Source of the DNA: Arthonia radiata
Lineage: Eukaryota; Ascomycota; Arthoniomycetes; Arthoniales; Arthoniaceae
Length of the DNA stretch: 64,000 bases
Direction: 5' to 3'
NCBI GenBank assembly: GCA_002989075.1
Contig: PSQN01000002.1
Location: 1,504,097 to 1,568,096, forward strand
Shown: positions 1-11,212 of the stretch, piece after piece
Layout: each line of letters opens with the position of its first letter
Numbering within the stretch: position 1 is the first letter of the stretch
The notes under the pieces: model-generated
What the model was told of the DNA's origin: nothing
Databases searched by the model: none
Seen by the model: only the letters and a program-made list of their open reading frames with translations
Program-made: the position numbers and the translations under genes

Positions 1-2063
1 GGCTTTGGGGTTTTCGTTGGGTAGCTGGTGTGCCGGCGCGGTCTCATGATGCTTTGTTTGAACCGAAGCTTCAGCACGGGCTGTGCTGATGTTTTGTTTG
101 TGATCGGTGGGAGAGGTGAGTTGGATTGCAGGGATGTGGTTTGGTTCGTGTAGATACTGTCGAGACTCTCAGCTTGGAATTGCGGGCTTATTCATCTCTA
201 TATGCTTTTATGACAGTGTTGGCATGTGCGTTGCTCGTACAGATATGGTGGCGAAGAACGTGGTCGATAGCGTGCGTGCGACGAAGACTTTTAACGAGAC
301 GGTCCCCGCGTCCTCTGCCTTTCTGGCGGCCTGCATCCCATGCTCCTCGCGAGACAACGATATCTCACCAGCGATTTTCGAAATGCTCTCGGTCTCTGGA
401 GCTCAGGTGTCAAGATCCCAATTGCTCCTCGCAAACCTCATGCGTACCCATCGAGAATAACTTGGAGCAAAACTCTCACACGGGTTTTCAAGAAGCTTCA
501 GTCTGGACTCCAATGAAGCTCGTAGTGTTCGGAGACGATGAGCAGTGTACGGTATCACAGCGACCTCAAGCGCCACAGCATCCGCAGGTTCCGCTGCGTT
601 TTTAATGAGCAATTCTCAATACTGAAGCGATGGCGTCGCCTCGGAACCACTTCTCCAGGGCATCGACAGTTCTCAAAGAAAGCTGTGCTGATGACTTGAA
701 TACAGCTTTTGGGCAAGCAGTGTGCTGTGATAGCTGAACGAAATTTATTCGGAGTATCTGGCTTCATGGACTTGCTTTGCCTAGCTTTAGTGATCGCAAA
801 ATCTATCAACGGTGATGGCGCATCCCGCAATATGCGCATTTGTTACGCGGCGAATGGGTAGAAGACAGCTGCCTTTTACTCACTCGTCGCAGCTAGGCAC
901 AAGGCTCCGCTGACAGCAACGTCTGTGATCCGCTGACAAGTGGGGTGAAGTTATCACTTCATCGCAAACATTCAGGGAGACACATGACTGACCTGCGTTG
1001 GCTATCAGCCAGCGGCCCAGCATTACATACATTGGCACTCGTTATAGCATTTTATCACTCCTTGCAGGCGGGTTATCAGGTGATGTCAGCGGCAATCGCG
1101 GGTTAGGCGGAAACGCGGCAGACGCAACACTGCCAATTAAAAGTGATGTTATAGCGGTGGTCACGTCTACTCACCTGCTCGCATGCGTCCAGGAAGCAGG
1201 ATCGTCCCTCGCTATAAGCGTGTTTAGTGATCCGAACCAGACTGATCCGGTAGAGTGCAACAGATGGTAAGAAAGGTGAGCACAACGGCTGATGCGTTAG
1301 CGAAGCGAGAGTGACCCGCCTTTGACGCAAGCAACAGCTGCCGACGCAGGATTCAAGCCCTCGCCATCGCAGATGGATTCATTCGCCTTCACGTAGACGC
1401 CGTGGAGGTGCTTCTCGTGGTCCATTGCACGACTGTGCGAGCCGTTTCTGTGCTTTTGGGCACCTTTTCCCAAACAGGTCCTGATGTCAAGACCAGCTTG
1501 TTTTCGCAGATAGATCTACCCCATGCTGTTTCTGACCAGCATTCGCGCCTGGTGGAGTCTGCTTCAGGAACTGTGTTCAAACTTGGATTTTCTGGACACT
1601 GTTATGCGGGTGAGTAACAGTGCTGCACGGACGCACTTGAGTAGCCGTGACCATGGTGAACCTGCGAGCACGTTTGTCAGTGCGTGAAGAAAACATGTAT
1701 CAGATTCTCATGCAAAACGTGTGTCGTCGAATGAACACATCGCTGTAGATTTCGCGCTCAAATGTGAAACACATCTCTCGCCGAGGCCTCAAGGTCCGCC
1801 AGCTAACAAAAACATCAGCGGGGTTTGCCTATGGATCATGACAGATCACCGATCGAGCATGTTCATGCCAGCTGGAAATCGAAGTCTAGACTGGTCTCAA
1901 GGGTTGTTGTAAGATGGCCTTTGCTGCTCATGTCATATAAAAGTCTTAGAACAATGACTCTTGATGAGATGACAATCAAGGCCCGCATCATTATCAATTG
2001 GCACATTTCCAGCTCTATCACGACTCTCGTTTTTCAACCGTAGGAGATACGTCCGCCACGAAG
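1..2063. other. Upstream stretch without a supported gene
   Basis: Only short overlapping open frames occur on both strands, with no recognisable domain, no convincing start context and no consistent splice pattern. I see no tRNA, rRNA or terminal repeats here. The left edge may cut through a gene that lies mostly outside the window, but nothing supports that directly. Confidence 0.4.
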
Positions 2064-2822
2064 ATGCCGACTCCGGATTTGTTGCACTGGCTACATCATG
2101 GAAATAAAGATCGTCTCTACATTGCTCTTTACCAACGTGGCGGGGGTCCAAAGATGCGTGGAGGAGAAGACAAGTAAGATATATGCCTGCGCGATGCACT
2201 GAGATTGCTCGATGGCTAATGTCGGCAGGTATCATTGGGGCCTGCTCGTTGGGCCAAAGTAGGTACCCCCAACTCTCTATGTCTTGATGCTTCATGGCTA
2301 TCCGGTCAACCTTGCTGCAAAACGTCTGAGGCTCTGAATCAGTTCAAGTAAGTGATGTACAGTATGAGATGCTGATTGCTGATGTCTTATCTCATCAGGG
2401 ATGAGAACAAAGATAGCACTGGCCATCGCTTCCACGCGAAGAATAAATATTTAGGACCAAACCAGACCGTTTGGGAATATGAGAAAAAGGCAATCAACAT
2501 GAGTCCGACCAACCAGCTGCTCGCACGAGTCATGATCGGAAAAGTCAAGAACCACGATAAATTCGAACAAATCGTCTCCAGTGTCCTCGTCAAGCAGGAC
2601 GACGAGCAGTGGAACTGCGTGACCTGGGTCGAAGAAGCACTGAAGCTCCTCAAGCAGGATGGAAACACCATGGGGACAGCCGATTTGGATTGGACGTCTG
2701 TGAGGAACGCAAGCATGGACTACGTTCAGAAGAAAGAGAAGGAGGGTCGCTGGAAGGCAGGTGCGGACATGTCGAAGGTGCCCACGTACGACCTGATTGA
2801 TCGCAAAGAGATCATTGAGTGA
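2064..2822 (+). CDS. Fungal DUF6914-like protein of unknown function (3 exons)
   Basis: Spliced model: exons 2064-2173, 2229-2258 and 2399-2822, giving 187 aa. The ATG at 2064 opens the first exon; introns of 55 and 140 nt have GT-AG ends and both junctions fall after the second base of a lysine codon. The product reads YHWGLLVGPK early, GHRFHAKN at the start of exon 3, then a conserved core WNCVTWVEEAL followed by DYVQKK and a C-terminal KVPTYDL. These blocks match my memory of a family widespread in ascomycetes (DUF6914) with no known function. There is no signal peptide or membrane segment. It converges on the kinase-like gene on the other strand, only 9 bp separating the two stop codons. 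The second junction is the least certain part; a micro-exon near 2335 is possible. Confidence 0.7.
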
Positions 2823-2831
2823 ACAGTAGCG

Positions 2832-3662
2832 TCAATAGTCCCCGAAGTATTTGTGGCGCAGCTTCTCCATTTCAAGCTCTTTTGGTAGAGGCTCCAGAAA
2901 TTTGTCGATCTCGTATTGCCAGAACAGGTTTTGCGGGTTGACATAGCAGGCGGTGGAGTACTCCCAGTAGTACGGATACCAGCCAGCTGTCTCCCAGTCG
3001 ATGATGCCAACGATCTCATCGCCCCGCACGATGATATTGAGACTACTCAGATCGCCGTGTGTGAACACTATGCGCCCAAAGTCTTGCTTCTGCCATTGTA
3101 TGAGCTCGTTCGCTTCCTTGACCGCGGGCTCGAGCTCGCCTTTGGTTGGAGCTACTTCGACATCATTCCTGAGGTGTTGATGAAAGGCGTGGACATCGCG
3201 AAAAGGACCAAACCTCGGACCTCCTGGGACACGTTGGTCATACAATGGCCCATCATCCACATTTGCTATATGATCACCATGCGGCGACTCGAGAGCGCGC
3301 AGCTCATCCACCATGCGCTTTAGTTGATCGAGGATCTTCCTTTTCGATTGCGCTGACTTAAGATGCCACACTGCGGCCAGTTGTTCGCCCTCGATTCGCT
3401 CCATGTGGATATACATTTTGCCGGCGTTGCTGAATGCACCATAGACTTTCGGCACTGGTATTGATGTGTTGCTGCGAATGAAATCCATCGTCGACGCCTC
3501 CCATGGATTGCGCAAGGTACCGAACTTGACACATTGCGTTCTGGAAAGCATAAGGACGCCGCCTTTGAAACGCTCGGGATGATAGCGTCTTGCAAACGCT
3601 ATTGCCGAGAGTAATCTATGTCGGCTCCAGAGACTGCTTTTGGGAATCCGCGACACCGGCAT
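2832..3662 (-). CDS. Aminoglycoside phosphotransferase-like (APH) kinase
   Basis: An uninterrupted 276 aa frame starting at an ATG (3662). It has the features of the APH/choline-kinase-like fold common in fungi: an N-lobe segment SIPVPKVYGAF near residues 68-77, the catalytic loop HGDLSSLNI near residue 202 with the presumed catalytic Asp at about 204, and the metal-binding IIDWETAG with Asp at about 222. The C-terminal part, rich in W and Y (YPYYWEYSTACY), is typical of the fungal subgroup. Its substrate cannot be read from sequence; most fungal members have no known substrate and probably do not act on antibiotics. The protein appears cytosolic and single-exon, somewhat short for the family (often 280-350 aa), so a short upstream exon cannot be excluded. 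It is tail-to-tail with the DUF6914-like gene. Confidence 0.85.
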   Translation of the reverse strand: MPVSRIPKSSLWSRHRLLSAIAFARRYHPERFKGGVLMLSRTQCVKFGTLRNPWEASTMDFIRSNTSIPVPKVYGAFSNAGKMYIHMERIEGEQLAAVWHLKSAQSKRKILDQLKRMVDELRALESPHGDHIANVDDGPLYDQRVPGGPRFGPFRDVHAFHQHLRNDVEVAPTKGELEPAVKEANELIQWQKQDFGRIVFTHGDLSSLNIIVRGDEIVGIIDWETAGWYPYYWEYSTACYVNPQNLFWQYEIDKFLEPLPKELEMEKLRHKYFGDY

Positions 3663-6200
3663 TGGCTTGGGCCGTGCTGGGGATGGTACGAGATAGTCGT
3701 AGAGCAGAGTTGGCTATCACTGAAACATGAGTTGCCATGGGCTGTGTACTGACGTTGACGAATATTCACAGCAGACGGCATCGCCTAACATCGTGTTCCG
3801 CAACACCCGTCCATTGGTGGTAAGCATGTTGCTGCCGCGCCGACAACTGTGATATTGCGGCCCGGCTGGCTGCCGCAGTAGAACATGAGTGACATTCCAT
3901 AATGCTGTAACGGCAACGGCACGCGAATAGATTAATAGCGACAAACGCTTAGTATTACGGAGTATGAATCCTGTTCCTGACGCTTCGAGCAAACGCGTAG
4001 GACCCCTGAGCTCTTGGCAGCTCGCGCTAAATGCGCGCTAGCGGAGTCTACTAGAGCACGTGATCTGGCAGCCTGGCGTGCACGGACCACCTTCATGGCT
4101 ATATTATCGCGATCCTCCCTCTTCCTTTTAATTTTTTCTTCTTGTTCTGAATACTTACCTTGGTACGTTGAACCCCCCGTGGCTCTTTCCTTTGCCTTTT
4201 TTTCCCTTCTCCCACTCTGCCCTTCTCCCTTCCCCTCTCCCTTCCTCCTCTTTTCTCGCGCACACCTTCTTCCTTCTTAATCTTGACGCCTTTATGCTGA
4301 CATTTCCATCCAGTGGAAGAGTGCGCGATCACGCAGGCGTGTCTCTCCATCCGGTGGCCTGCATCGCACGTCGCGGTGCTGTCGGGTGGCCTGTTGCCTC
4401 CGGGTACCAGGTCTGCGCAATTTTTGATGGCTTTCATCCTTTTTCTTTGCTGCGAGCGCTTGCGCGAGCTGCGAGGAAGAAGTCTTTGACATCTTCTCTC
4501 CCCCTTCTCAAGCTTCCTTCAAGAGACCTTGTCTCGCAACTCTGCGCTCGTGAACCTGCGCGTGTGATGCGCACAAATGCCAGGGTCTCATTAACTATCG
4601 TTGATGAGGTATCTTGTGAGCCCCACTCGTCACGATCTTTTCAGATGCTGTCATCTACTGCAATTGCGCCGCCCAGGCAAATGGACAGCCCGTGCCTCGA
4701 GTGAGACAGCTTGCGACTCCACTGGCTTGCTGCTACGCCAACTAGCAGGCGTCTGCACTGTCATTGCACAAGCAAATGTCTTCTCAGATGAACGCTCGGT
4801 ATCTTGGCGCGGATGTCCTACACTCCGTGGTACACACGCATGCAAATACTTCAGCACAGTTGTGCACGCTCATCTTCCCGAATAAACCACTGCGATCATC
4901 GCACGCCGCCAGACTGCATCCTCGCTCCACCCAGGATCTCTGTATAAATTTCGCAACACTATCCCGATCCATGGCCTGTGTGTCAGATTCTTTTGAGCGT
5001 TCCCACTGCCAGCCTCGTGCTCCGACGACAGCCGTTGACAGCTGCAAGCGCCGGCGCGGCAGGATGTGACGATGGTCGCGCACCCCTCCGCTTTGCGCAT
5101 ACGCTCTGCTAAGGACTATCCTGTTTCGTTGGACGCTTACTACCTGCTCGTATATCTTTGACTAGAGAGTCTTTATCTCCACACGATGAACGCAGTCATC
5201 TGTGAAAGACGGCACTGGGAAGTCAGAAGACTCCGGCTAGTTGTACGAGCTTTGCTGAGGGCTATTGATTGGACTGTAGGCTTTGATAATTTCAGGTAGC
5301 ATTGTGATATATACTTACACACTCCCTTGCCCAGGTACTGTACGTGACAGATGCAGGTCAGCCACGCCGCACAGTCAACCCGGTACGTTGCCAGCCTTCC
5401 CAATAATGATGGGATTATAGCACGCTGGGACCCGGCTTTGAAAGAAGTACGCTCTATTCAGCAGTACTACAGGACATACGACGGTATACCTTGCTCGATA
5501 AATCTGTCCGGGATCTGACAAAGCGGAAGCTATCTGCAGAATGCGTGTTCGTGCGTGACCGCGTCGGCTCCTCTTAAGGCCCTATCTGATCTGCGACGGT
5601 GCTGAGACGACTGGTTCGACATCGCTGGCGTGCTAATGGCTTGCCCAGCTTGTCAAAGCATGCAACACCGCTGTGTGCGAAGATGTTGTTTTGCCACGCG
5701 TTACAGAGGGCTATCTAGTTGATGCACTCTCCGCGCTATCTGACCTCCCCAGTTCTTGATGACGTGTCGCCTCCACCACATCCCAGAGTATTAGCAGCAT
5801 CGTGTCATAGTAACAGAAGCTGGCGACGTCGCAAGACACCTCATGCATCTCCCTTATGAGAGATCACCATCTGTTCCCCCAGTCATACGGCGCCACGGGC
5901 GATCGCGTGACTTCTCGTTGATGTTGTCCTGCAAGCTGACATACCCAACACTTGCCATCGATGAGCCGGAACGGGAATGAGGGCTGCGCTTAAGGGAGAC
6001 ATTGTAGGCAAGCGCCCTTGCAAAGTTCTTGTAAGGGAGCCGCACCGATGGGTCTTGCTCCTCGACCCATACTCAATTGCTCATACGTAGAAGGTGAATC
6101 AAGAGACTGATACGGCTGCAGGGTAAACTTGATGAGCAATGCAACATGCCTCTTCCTTACCTAAGATGGCTTTAGCCTCACTACTTTTACAACTTCTGCT
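3663..6200. other. Gene-poor stretch with a polypyrimidine tract
   Basis: About 2.5 kb without a convincing gene. A pronounced C/T-rich tract runs from about 4110 to 4285 on the + strand and resembles the pyrimidine-rich leaders found before fungal genes. It is followed at 4294 by an ATG-initiated 136-codon frame ending at 4704, which I do not recognise. The remaining open frames are short and overlap on both strands. Confidence 0.35.
4294..4704 (+). CDS. Doubtful small hypothetical ORF downstream of a C/T-rich leader
   Basis: ATG-initiated frame of 136 aa directly after the polypyrimidine tract. No domain, signal peptide or membrane segment is visible; the protein is rich in R, S, A and L without repeats. 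The only argument for it is its position behind a promoter-like C/T tract. It may equally be chance, since comparable frames overlap it on the opposite strand. Confidence 0.2.
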   Translation: MLTFPSSGRVRDHAGVSLHPVACIARRGAVGWPVASGYQVCAIFDGFHPFSLLRALARAARKKSLTSSLPLLKLPSRDLVSQLCAREPARVMRTNARVSLTIVDEVSCEPHSSRSFQMLSSTAIAPPRQMDSPCLE

Positions 6201-6533
6201 CTAGACGATGACAAGCTTGCAGTGACTTGTCAGAACATCGTCTTTCGCCAATGGATCCGCACCAGATGTGTCGGCTAGTCGCTCACGGCTCCTCGCATCT
6301 TTCACGCCATTGTCGACATGTGTCTTGGGCAAGGCGCAGAAACGCTCGTCATTATGCAAATCAACACCGCTCTTCATGATACCCGACTCTTGCGTAAGAA
6401 GGTCTCTTCCCAGAAATGCAATGACGCTCTCAATGTCGCTGAGACGACAAGCTGGTTGTGTGGGAACGCATGGCGCTGCAGCAGTATTGGACTGCTGGAC
6501 GATGGAGAATGCACTGGGCTGGACGGTCGCCAT
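6201..6533 (-). CDS. Small hypothetical protein (110 aa)
   Basis: ATG-initiated frame on the - strand, 110 aa, with no recognised domain. In its favour, a TATA-like CTATAAAA lies roughly 35 bp upstream of the start on the same strand, and the frame is the longest in the neighbourhood with unbiased amino-acid use. Against it, two shorter frames overlap on the + strand. It contains two cysteines near residues 22 and 29 and a C-terminal hydrophobic end (HCKLVIV). No function is proposed. Confidence 0.3.
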   Translation of the reverse strand: MATVQPSAFSIVQQSNTAAAPCVPTQPACRLSDIESVIAFLGRDLLTQESGIMKSGVDLHNDERFCALPKTHVDNGVKDARSRERLADTSGADPLAKDDVLTSHCKLVIV

Positions 6534-6811
6534 TGACTTGCTGCGAGCAGTGCAAGGTTGTTTTATAGCTCATGCTCTTGCAGGAATAGGCATCTCGTGG
6601 TATATCGTTCTTGCGCTTTGTTTCGTTGACCGTTCTCGTTGACAGGAATTGTGTTAAAGCATCAGTCGCGAGGGACGCCTACTCTGTTGGGGCCTGGTCA
6701 TGGTGGCGGATTGCAATATCGATGGAATCGAATAGCATGTAAATGAATGAGCAGTACTTGGGTCGCATTTATTCATACGTAACTGCCGGATACAGTAAGA
6801 CTGGGCCGGAT

Positions 6812-6820
6812 TTATTCAGT
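6812..6820. repeat. Left target-site duplication of the 6.4 kb transposon
   Basis: TTATTCAGT, repeated perfectly at 13208-13216 directly outside the other terminus. A 9 bp duplication at exactly the ends of matching inverted repeats marks transposase-mediated insertion. Confidence 0.85.
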
Positions 6821-6919
6821 TAGTCTCAGCCCGCTCAGACCCTTGGGCGCCCGTGCGTGTTTACCACGCTATTCCCCTTTAGGAAGTAGACGCCTGAAGG
6901 GTCTGAGGCCCGATAGCAG
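6821..6919 (+). repeat. Left terminal inverted repeat
   Basis: Starts TAGTCTCAGCCC and ends in a GC-rich block GTCTGAGGCCCGATAGCAG. It pairs with 13119-13207 in inverted orientation, with a more diverged middle and small length differences. It is visibly GC-richer than the element interior. Confidence 0.75.
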
Positions 6920-6956
6920 CTTTTTTAGTCTCATCAACCAAACATTATTCTAATCG

Positions 6957-7178
6957 TTGAAATTTGATCAAAAAAGCGTGTCAACTAAGTTAACAATGCC
7001 TCGCGTTTCTAAGCGTACAAAAATTCCGACCAAAAAGGCTCAAGAACTGCCTCAGTCGCGTACAGCAACGCGCATGCACGCTAAGGACGCTAATGCAGCG
7101 TCTGCTACCAATACTATTCAACCAACCCGCCCGTCTTCTGCCTTCGCACAGTCAATTAAACAGCTGTTTAGTATTTAA
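6957..7178 (+). CDS. Short frame at the left end of the transposon
   Basis: A 73-codon frame immediately inside the left TIR, in DNA less affected by C-to-T change than the rest of the element. The internal ATG at 6996 gives a basic N-terminus (MPRVSKRTKIPTKKAQEL) followed by an S/T/A-rich stretch, as at the start of many transposon-encoded DNA-binding proteins. The frame closes at 7178, but coding-like residues continue rightwards in other frames, for example GRNRRTGYFYAVAKAKLV near 8190. It is most likely the 5' end of a decayed element gene. No function can be assigned. Confidence 0.4.
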   Translation: MKFDQKSVSTKLTMPRVSKRTKIPTKKAQELPQSRTATRMHAKDANAASATNTIQPTRPSSAFAQSIKQLFSI

Positions 7179-10100
7179 TAGGTAAGAGTTGAGCAGCTTA
7201 AAGCTCTAAAGACATTAAAAGCCTAGCAAGACGTTATATTGGTCGCAAAATGTAGGTTTAGGAAGATACTTATCTCTTAAGCATTTAGCCTACTTTGCGT
7301 ACTAAACTTAAGCATTATACTAATTATTAGCCTCTTAAAGGTAATTAAAAATAATTAGTATAAGGCGACACAGCAGCTTTAAGGGATACGGCCGTTTATA
7401 TTAAATAGTTTAATTAACAGCAAAAAGAGCTGTTAACAGATTACAGATAGAGAGTATATATATATATAGCTTAGTTCTAAAATTATATTAAGTAATATCT
7501 TCTTTTAAGACGTAATTAAGCAGCCTTCTTTCTATAAAGCTGTCTACCTTCTTACTATTAATAAACTATATGTTTGTAGCGAATAGAAAGAGTTCTTTTG
7601 TTCTAAGTTTCTTAAACTTAGTACACTTCGACGTTCGTTGCTAAACTACGTTGTTCTCTTTATAACTATAGCTACACTCCTAATTTTAATATTTTATAAG
7701 TTAAAGCCTAAGCTTGCGTTTAAGGATAGTATATATACTATTTGAACGTTAATTAATTTAAGTAATATTAATCTGTTCTTTAAGGGGAAGCCTAATATAA
7801 GCCTTTTAACTATTTAGCGACGCGTTATTTAACTACTATACAACATAGCTTAACAACGAGCTAACAAGCGGCTACCAAAGACAATTATTTATATATAGAA
7901 GGTATTAGAAGTTATTGTTCTTATTACTTAAATCCGAGCGTAGTTAATATAGCTTAGATTACTAGTTTAGTTAATAAGCAGCATTATCCGGCTATATTAC
8001 GGTTAACTATAGAACGATACGTAGAAGGCTATTTTAACTACATTTAACAGCAATTAATGCTTAGTAATCTATACAACGGTTATATTTAGCTTTAACGTTA
8101 ATCCTTGCGACGTTAACTATATTTTCTAAGTTAGACAAGACAGTCTAGTTAATATTTAGTAGAAGCTCGGTTAGATAGGCCGTAACAGGCGTACAGGCTA
8201 CTTCTATGCGGTTGCTAAGGCTAAGTTAGTTGGACCGCGGCTTAAAGACCTTAATGAACAGCAGCGGCGGAAGTTAATAAAACCCCGCAAGCAGCAACGC
8301 GGCCAGTTAAGTCTAACTATTAAGGTCTTTTAAGATACTTTAAGCGATACTAATAGCAAGCAATCGAGCTAAGATAACGAGTAAGTTAATTTAACTAATT
8401 AACAATAGCCCTTAAAGTTAGCAAAGAACGATTTTGTATTTCGACAGCGGCTTTTTGAGGCTAATCCTTGGGAATATCGGGTCTAGAATGGCCTCTGCGC
8501 ACGTATAGACATGCTGGGCTACTTTAACAAAAGGCTTTATTAAGAGTAGTGTAATTTAACGTATTCTTATTACAATTCTCGGCTGCTTAAGCTTTTAAAA
8601 GTATACAATATATAGTATCGTAATGTATCCGCCAATATACGAGCTTAATTTATTGAACAGCTCAAGGTTTGGCGGCAGACGGTTCTCGCCCAGCTACAAG
8701 GGTCTATATTTAACCTCGTTAAAGGTCTATATAACGAGCTAGTGCTTCTTAAAAAGTAAATATATAGCCTAGCATTATTAATCTATACTGTTACTAAAGG
8801 TTAGTTTAACGGCTAGGCGTAGGCGGTTAAGTACGGTACTAAAGTCTCCGCTATTGCGAAATATATTCTCGCTTAAGGATTATATTAACTACTATTAACG
8901 TCTACTATTTAACCTACTTAGACATCTTAACCCCTATTAACTCTAGTACAGCCTATTCTATACGAGCTACAATCTTTATTACTAAATATACGAGCAAACA
9001 ACAAGGTCTAGACTAAGTAGAGAACGCTAGTACGCTCTATATCTAAGGAATTAAGTAGCGAACGCTTATTAAAACAACAAAGACGCTACTAGTTGATGCT
9101 AGCTATAATTATTGTTAAAGCTTTAACTCTATACAGCTGCCTTATAGGTACTATAGCTTAATTAAGTAGACGCCAATAAGGCAGTATATAGCGTATCTGC
9201 TTAGCTGTATAACTACTTATACTTAAACGTTTTCTACCCTTGCTTATCTTTCTTTTAATATCCTTCTTTACTATCTTAATCTTTCTTTAACCTTTAAACT
9301 CCTCTTTTAATCTCTATAAACCTTCTTTAATATTAATATTAACGTTAATATAGCCGTACAAGTATAGCCGTTCGCCGATTGTACTACTTAGGACGCTTTT
9401 TATAAGTTTGCTATACGTTAAAACTTAGAAACTTAATATTGAGCTAATACTATACAGTCAACGCAAACGTTCTATAGACTATAGCTTGTATTCGTAGAAT
9501 CTACGTTTATATTTAAGACGATAACAGCCTACATTTCGGTATCTCTAGTCGTATTGCTTAGGCTATTTAATAGCGCGTCCTTATCCTTTCTACCGTTAAC
9601 GACGACATTCGACTCTAAATTAACGTTAATATAGCTTCTTCTGTCCGTTTTAACTTAAACAACTATATATTTAAGTCTTTTATAATTTAAGCTGCTAACG
9701 AATCTATTATCTGTATATATATTCGCTGTCAACAGAACTTAAGCAAGTTTGCAACAAGAAGAATCGCTCTTATCTATCGGCGGTACTACGGTTCTTGTGC
9801 TACCTCTAGCTATCCTACCTAGTATAGTCTTAATACTAGTACTAGCTCTGCTCCTAGTAGTCCTAGTTCTACTGTCTCTACTACCCTAGTTGCTTCTATT
9901 GCTTCTATTGCTCCTAGTTCTTAAGGTATATTAACAATTTAACCTTACTTCAACTTAATACTAATACATATTAAAATAGCTTTCGCTTAACTATCTACTA
10001 GCCCTATTATAGTTATTCCTCCTCTAATTCCGTCTATTTAGCGCTAGTAAGGTACCTACCTATAGTTCTAGTACGGACTGTAGCCGAGTCCGGTTAATAT

Positions 10101-10919
10101 CCGTATTCTAGTTAACCTAACTATCGTTAGCAACATTAACCCTAGCAAAGAAGGTAATTTAACGTAGTCTAACAACGATGCTCAGGTATAGATTTAGTAG
10201 GCTTGGCGTAGAATCAACTTCTTTAAGCAGCAGCTTAACAATAGCAACCGTCTTTATCCTTAGGTTAAGTAGAACGATAACGATTTTAATAACCGTACTA
10301 CTTAATATATAGTTAATAGACAGTTAATAAGTACTTAACGCCTGTATAGAGCTACTTTTACCTCAACAATATAATTAATATATATATTGCTATATACCTG
10401 CTTATCTTTATCTTTGATATCTTGTTTAAAAGTACTGTTTAAATTCTATTAAAACTTATGCTGCAAGCTATATTACAGCGGATCTAAAGTAGACTCAACG
10501 TCCTAAAAGCTTTGCTCGGTATACCGAAAGAACTTACGGTCCTTTGTAGTATCTTCGTTTACCTGTTAAGCGAGGTTCTTAAGTACAGCTTCGTTCTTAA
10601 TATAAGCTAGCTTAAGACGTATTAAGAGTCTATTAAACTACGCAATCTTATTACTAAGGCGCTAGAGACCTAGTTAAATGTAGTCTAGAGGCTTGTTTAA
10701 GACTATTAAATTAGCCTCTAAAGTATTCTATACTGCTAGCAAGAATCTAATAGCTACAAGGAAGATATTCTGGTCTTTATACGTAGAAGAATATATATTA
10801 GACCGGTATAATGACAGCTACTTTATAAGCCGCTCGTTGAGCGGATTAAGAAATAGCTTCTTAATAGTTCTATACTCTACAACGTCTTTAAACGTCTAGC
10901 GGCTGTTACGTCTATTAAG

Positions 10920-11212
10920 CTAGATCTGCTTAATAAGACCGTTAAAGTACTTATTTATAAGATTAACCAGAAAGAAGCTATTAACACGCTCTTTAGTATT
11001 AATAAGCATTACCGAAAGTAGAAGGTCTCGTATAGGCGAATTAACATATCTAGTAGTAAAGATATAAAGAAAGTAAAGCGATTCAATCGCATAGTTGTGC
11101 GCGCCGGCGCCGTAGAAGAGGACGTAGCAGCGGCGCATACATTCAATAATTATTCTAACGTCGCTGTACTTAATAGCCTACCGTAGGTTAAGAAACGTTC
11201 TAACGTTCTGAA
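10920..11212 (-). pseudogene. DUF6589-like transposon protein remnant
   Basis: On the - strand a stretch reads IKYSDVRIIIECMRRC, then GAGAHNYAIESLYFL, LLLSVMLINTKERV and LINKYFNGLIKQI. The spacing of G-x-HNYA-x-E, L-x-N, and a D/N-L-x-x-x-x-x-N-x-x-IK block corresponds to the DUF6589 family as I remember it, a repetitive family of fungal proteins regarded as transposon-derived. The frame is closed on the 3' side by a TAG just after IKQI, and further coding-like residues follow, with additional stops, down to about 10680. Codon choice is skewed to A/T like the rest of the element. The decayed state fits RIP. Family assignment rests on motif memory only. Confidence 0.6.
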
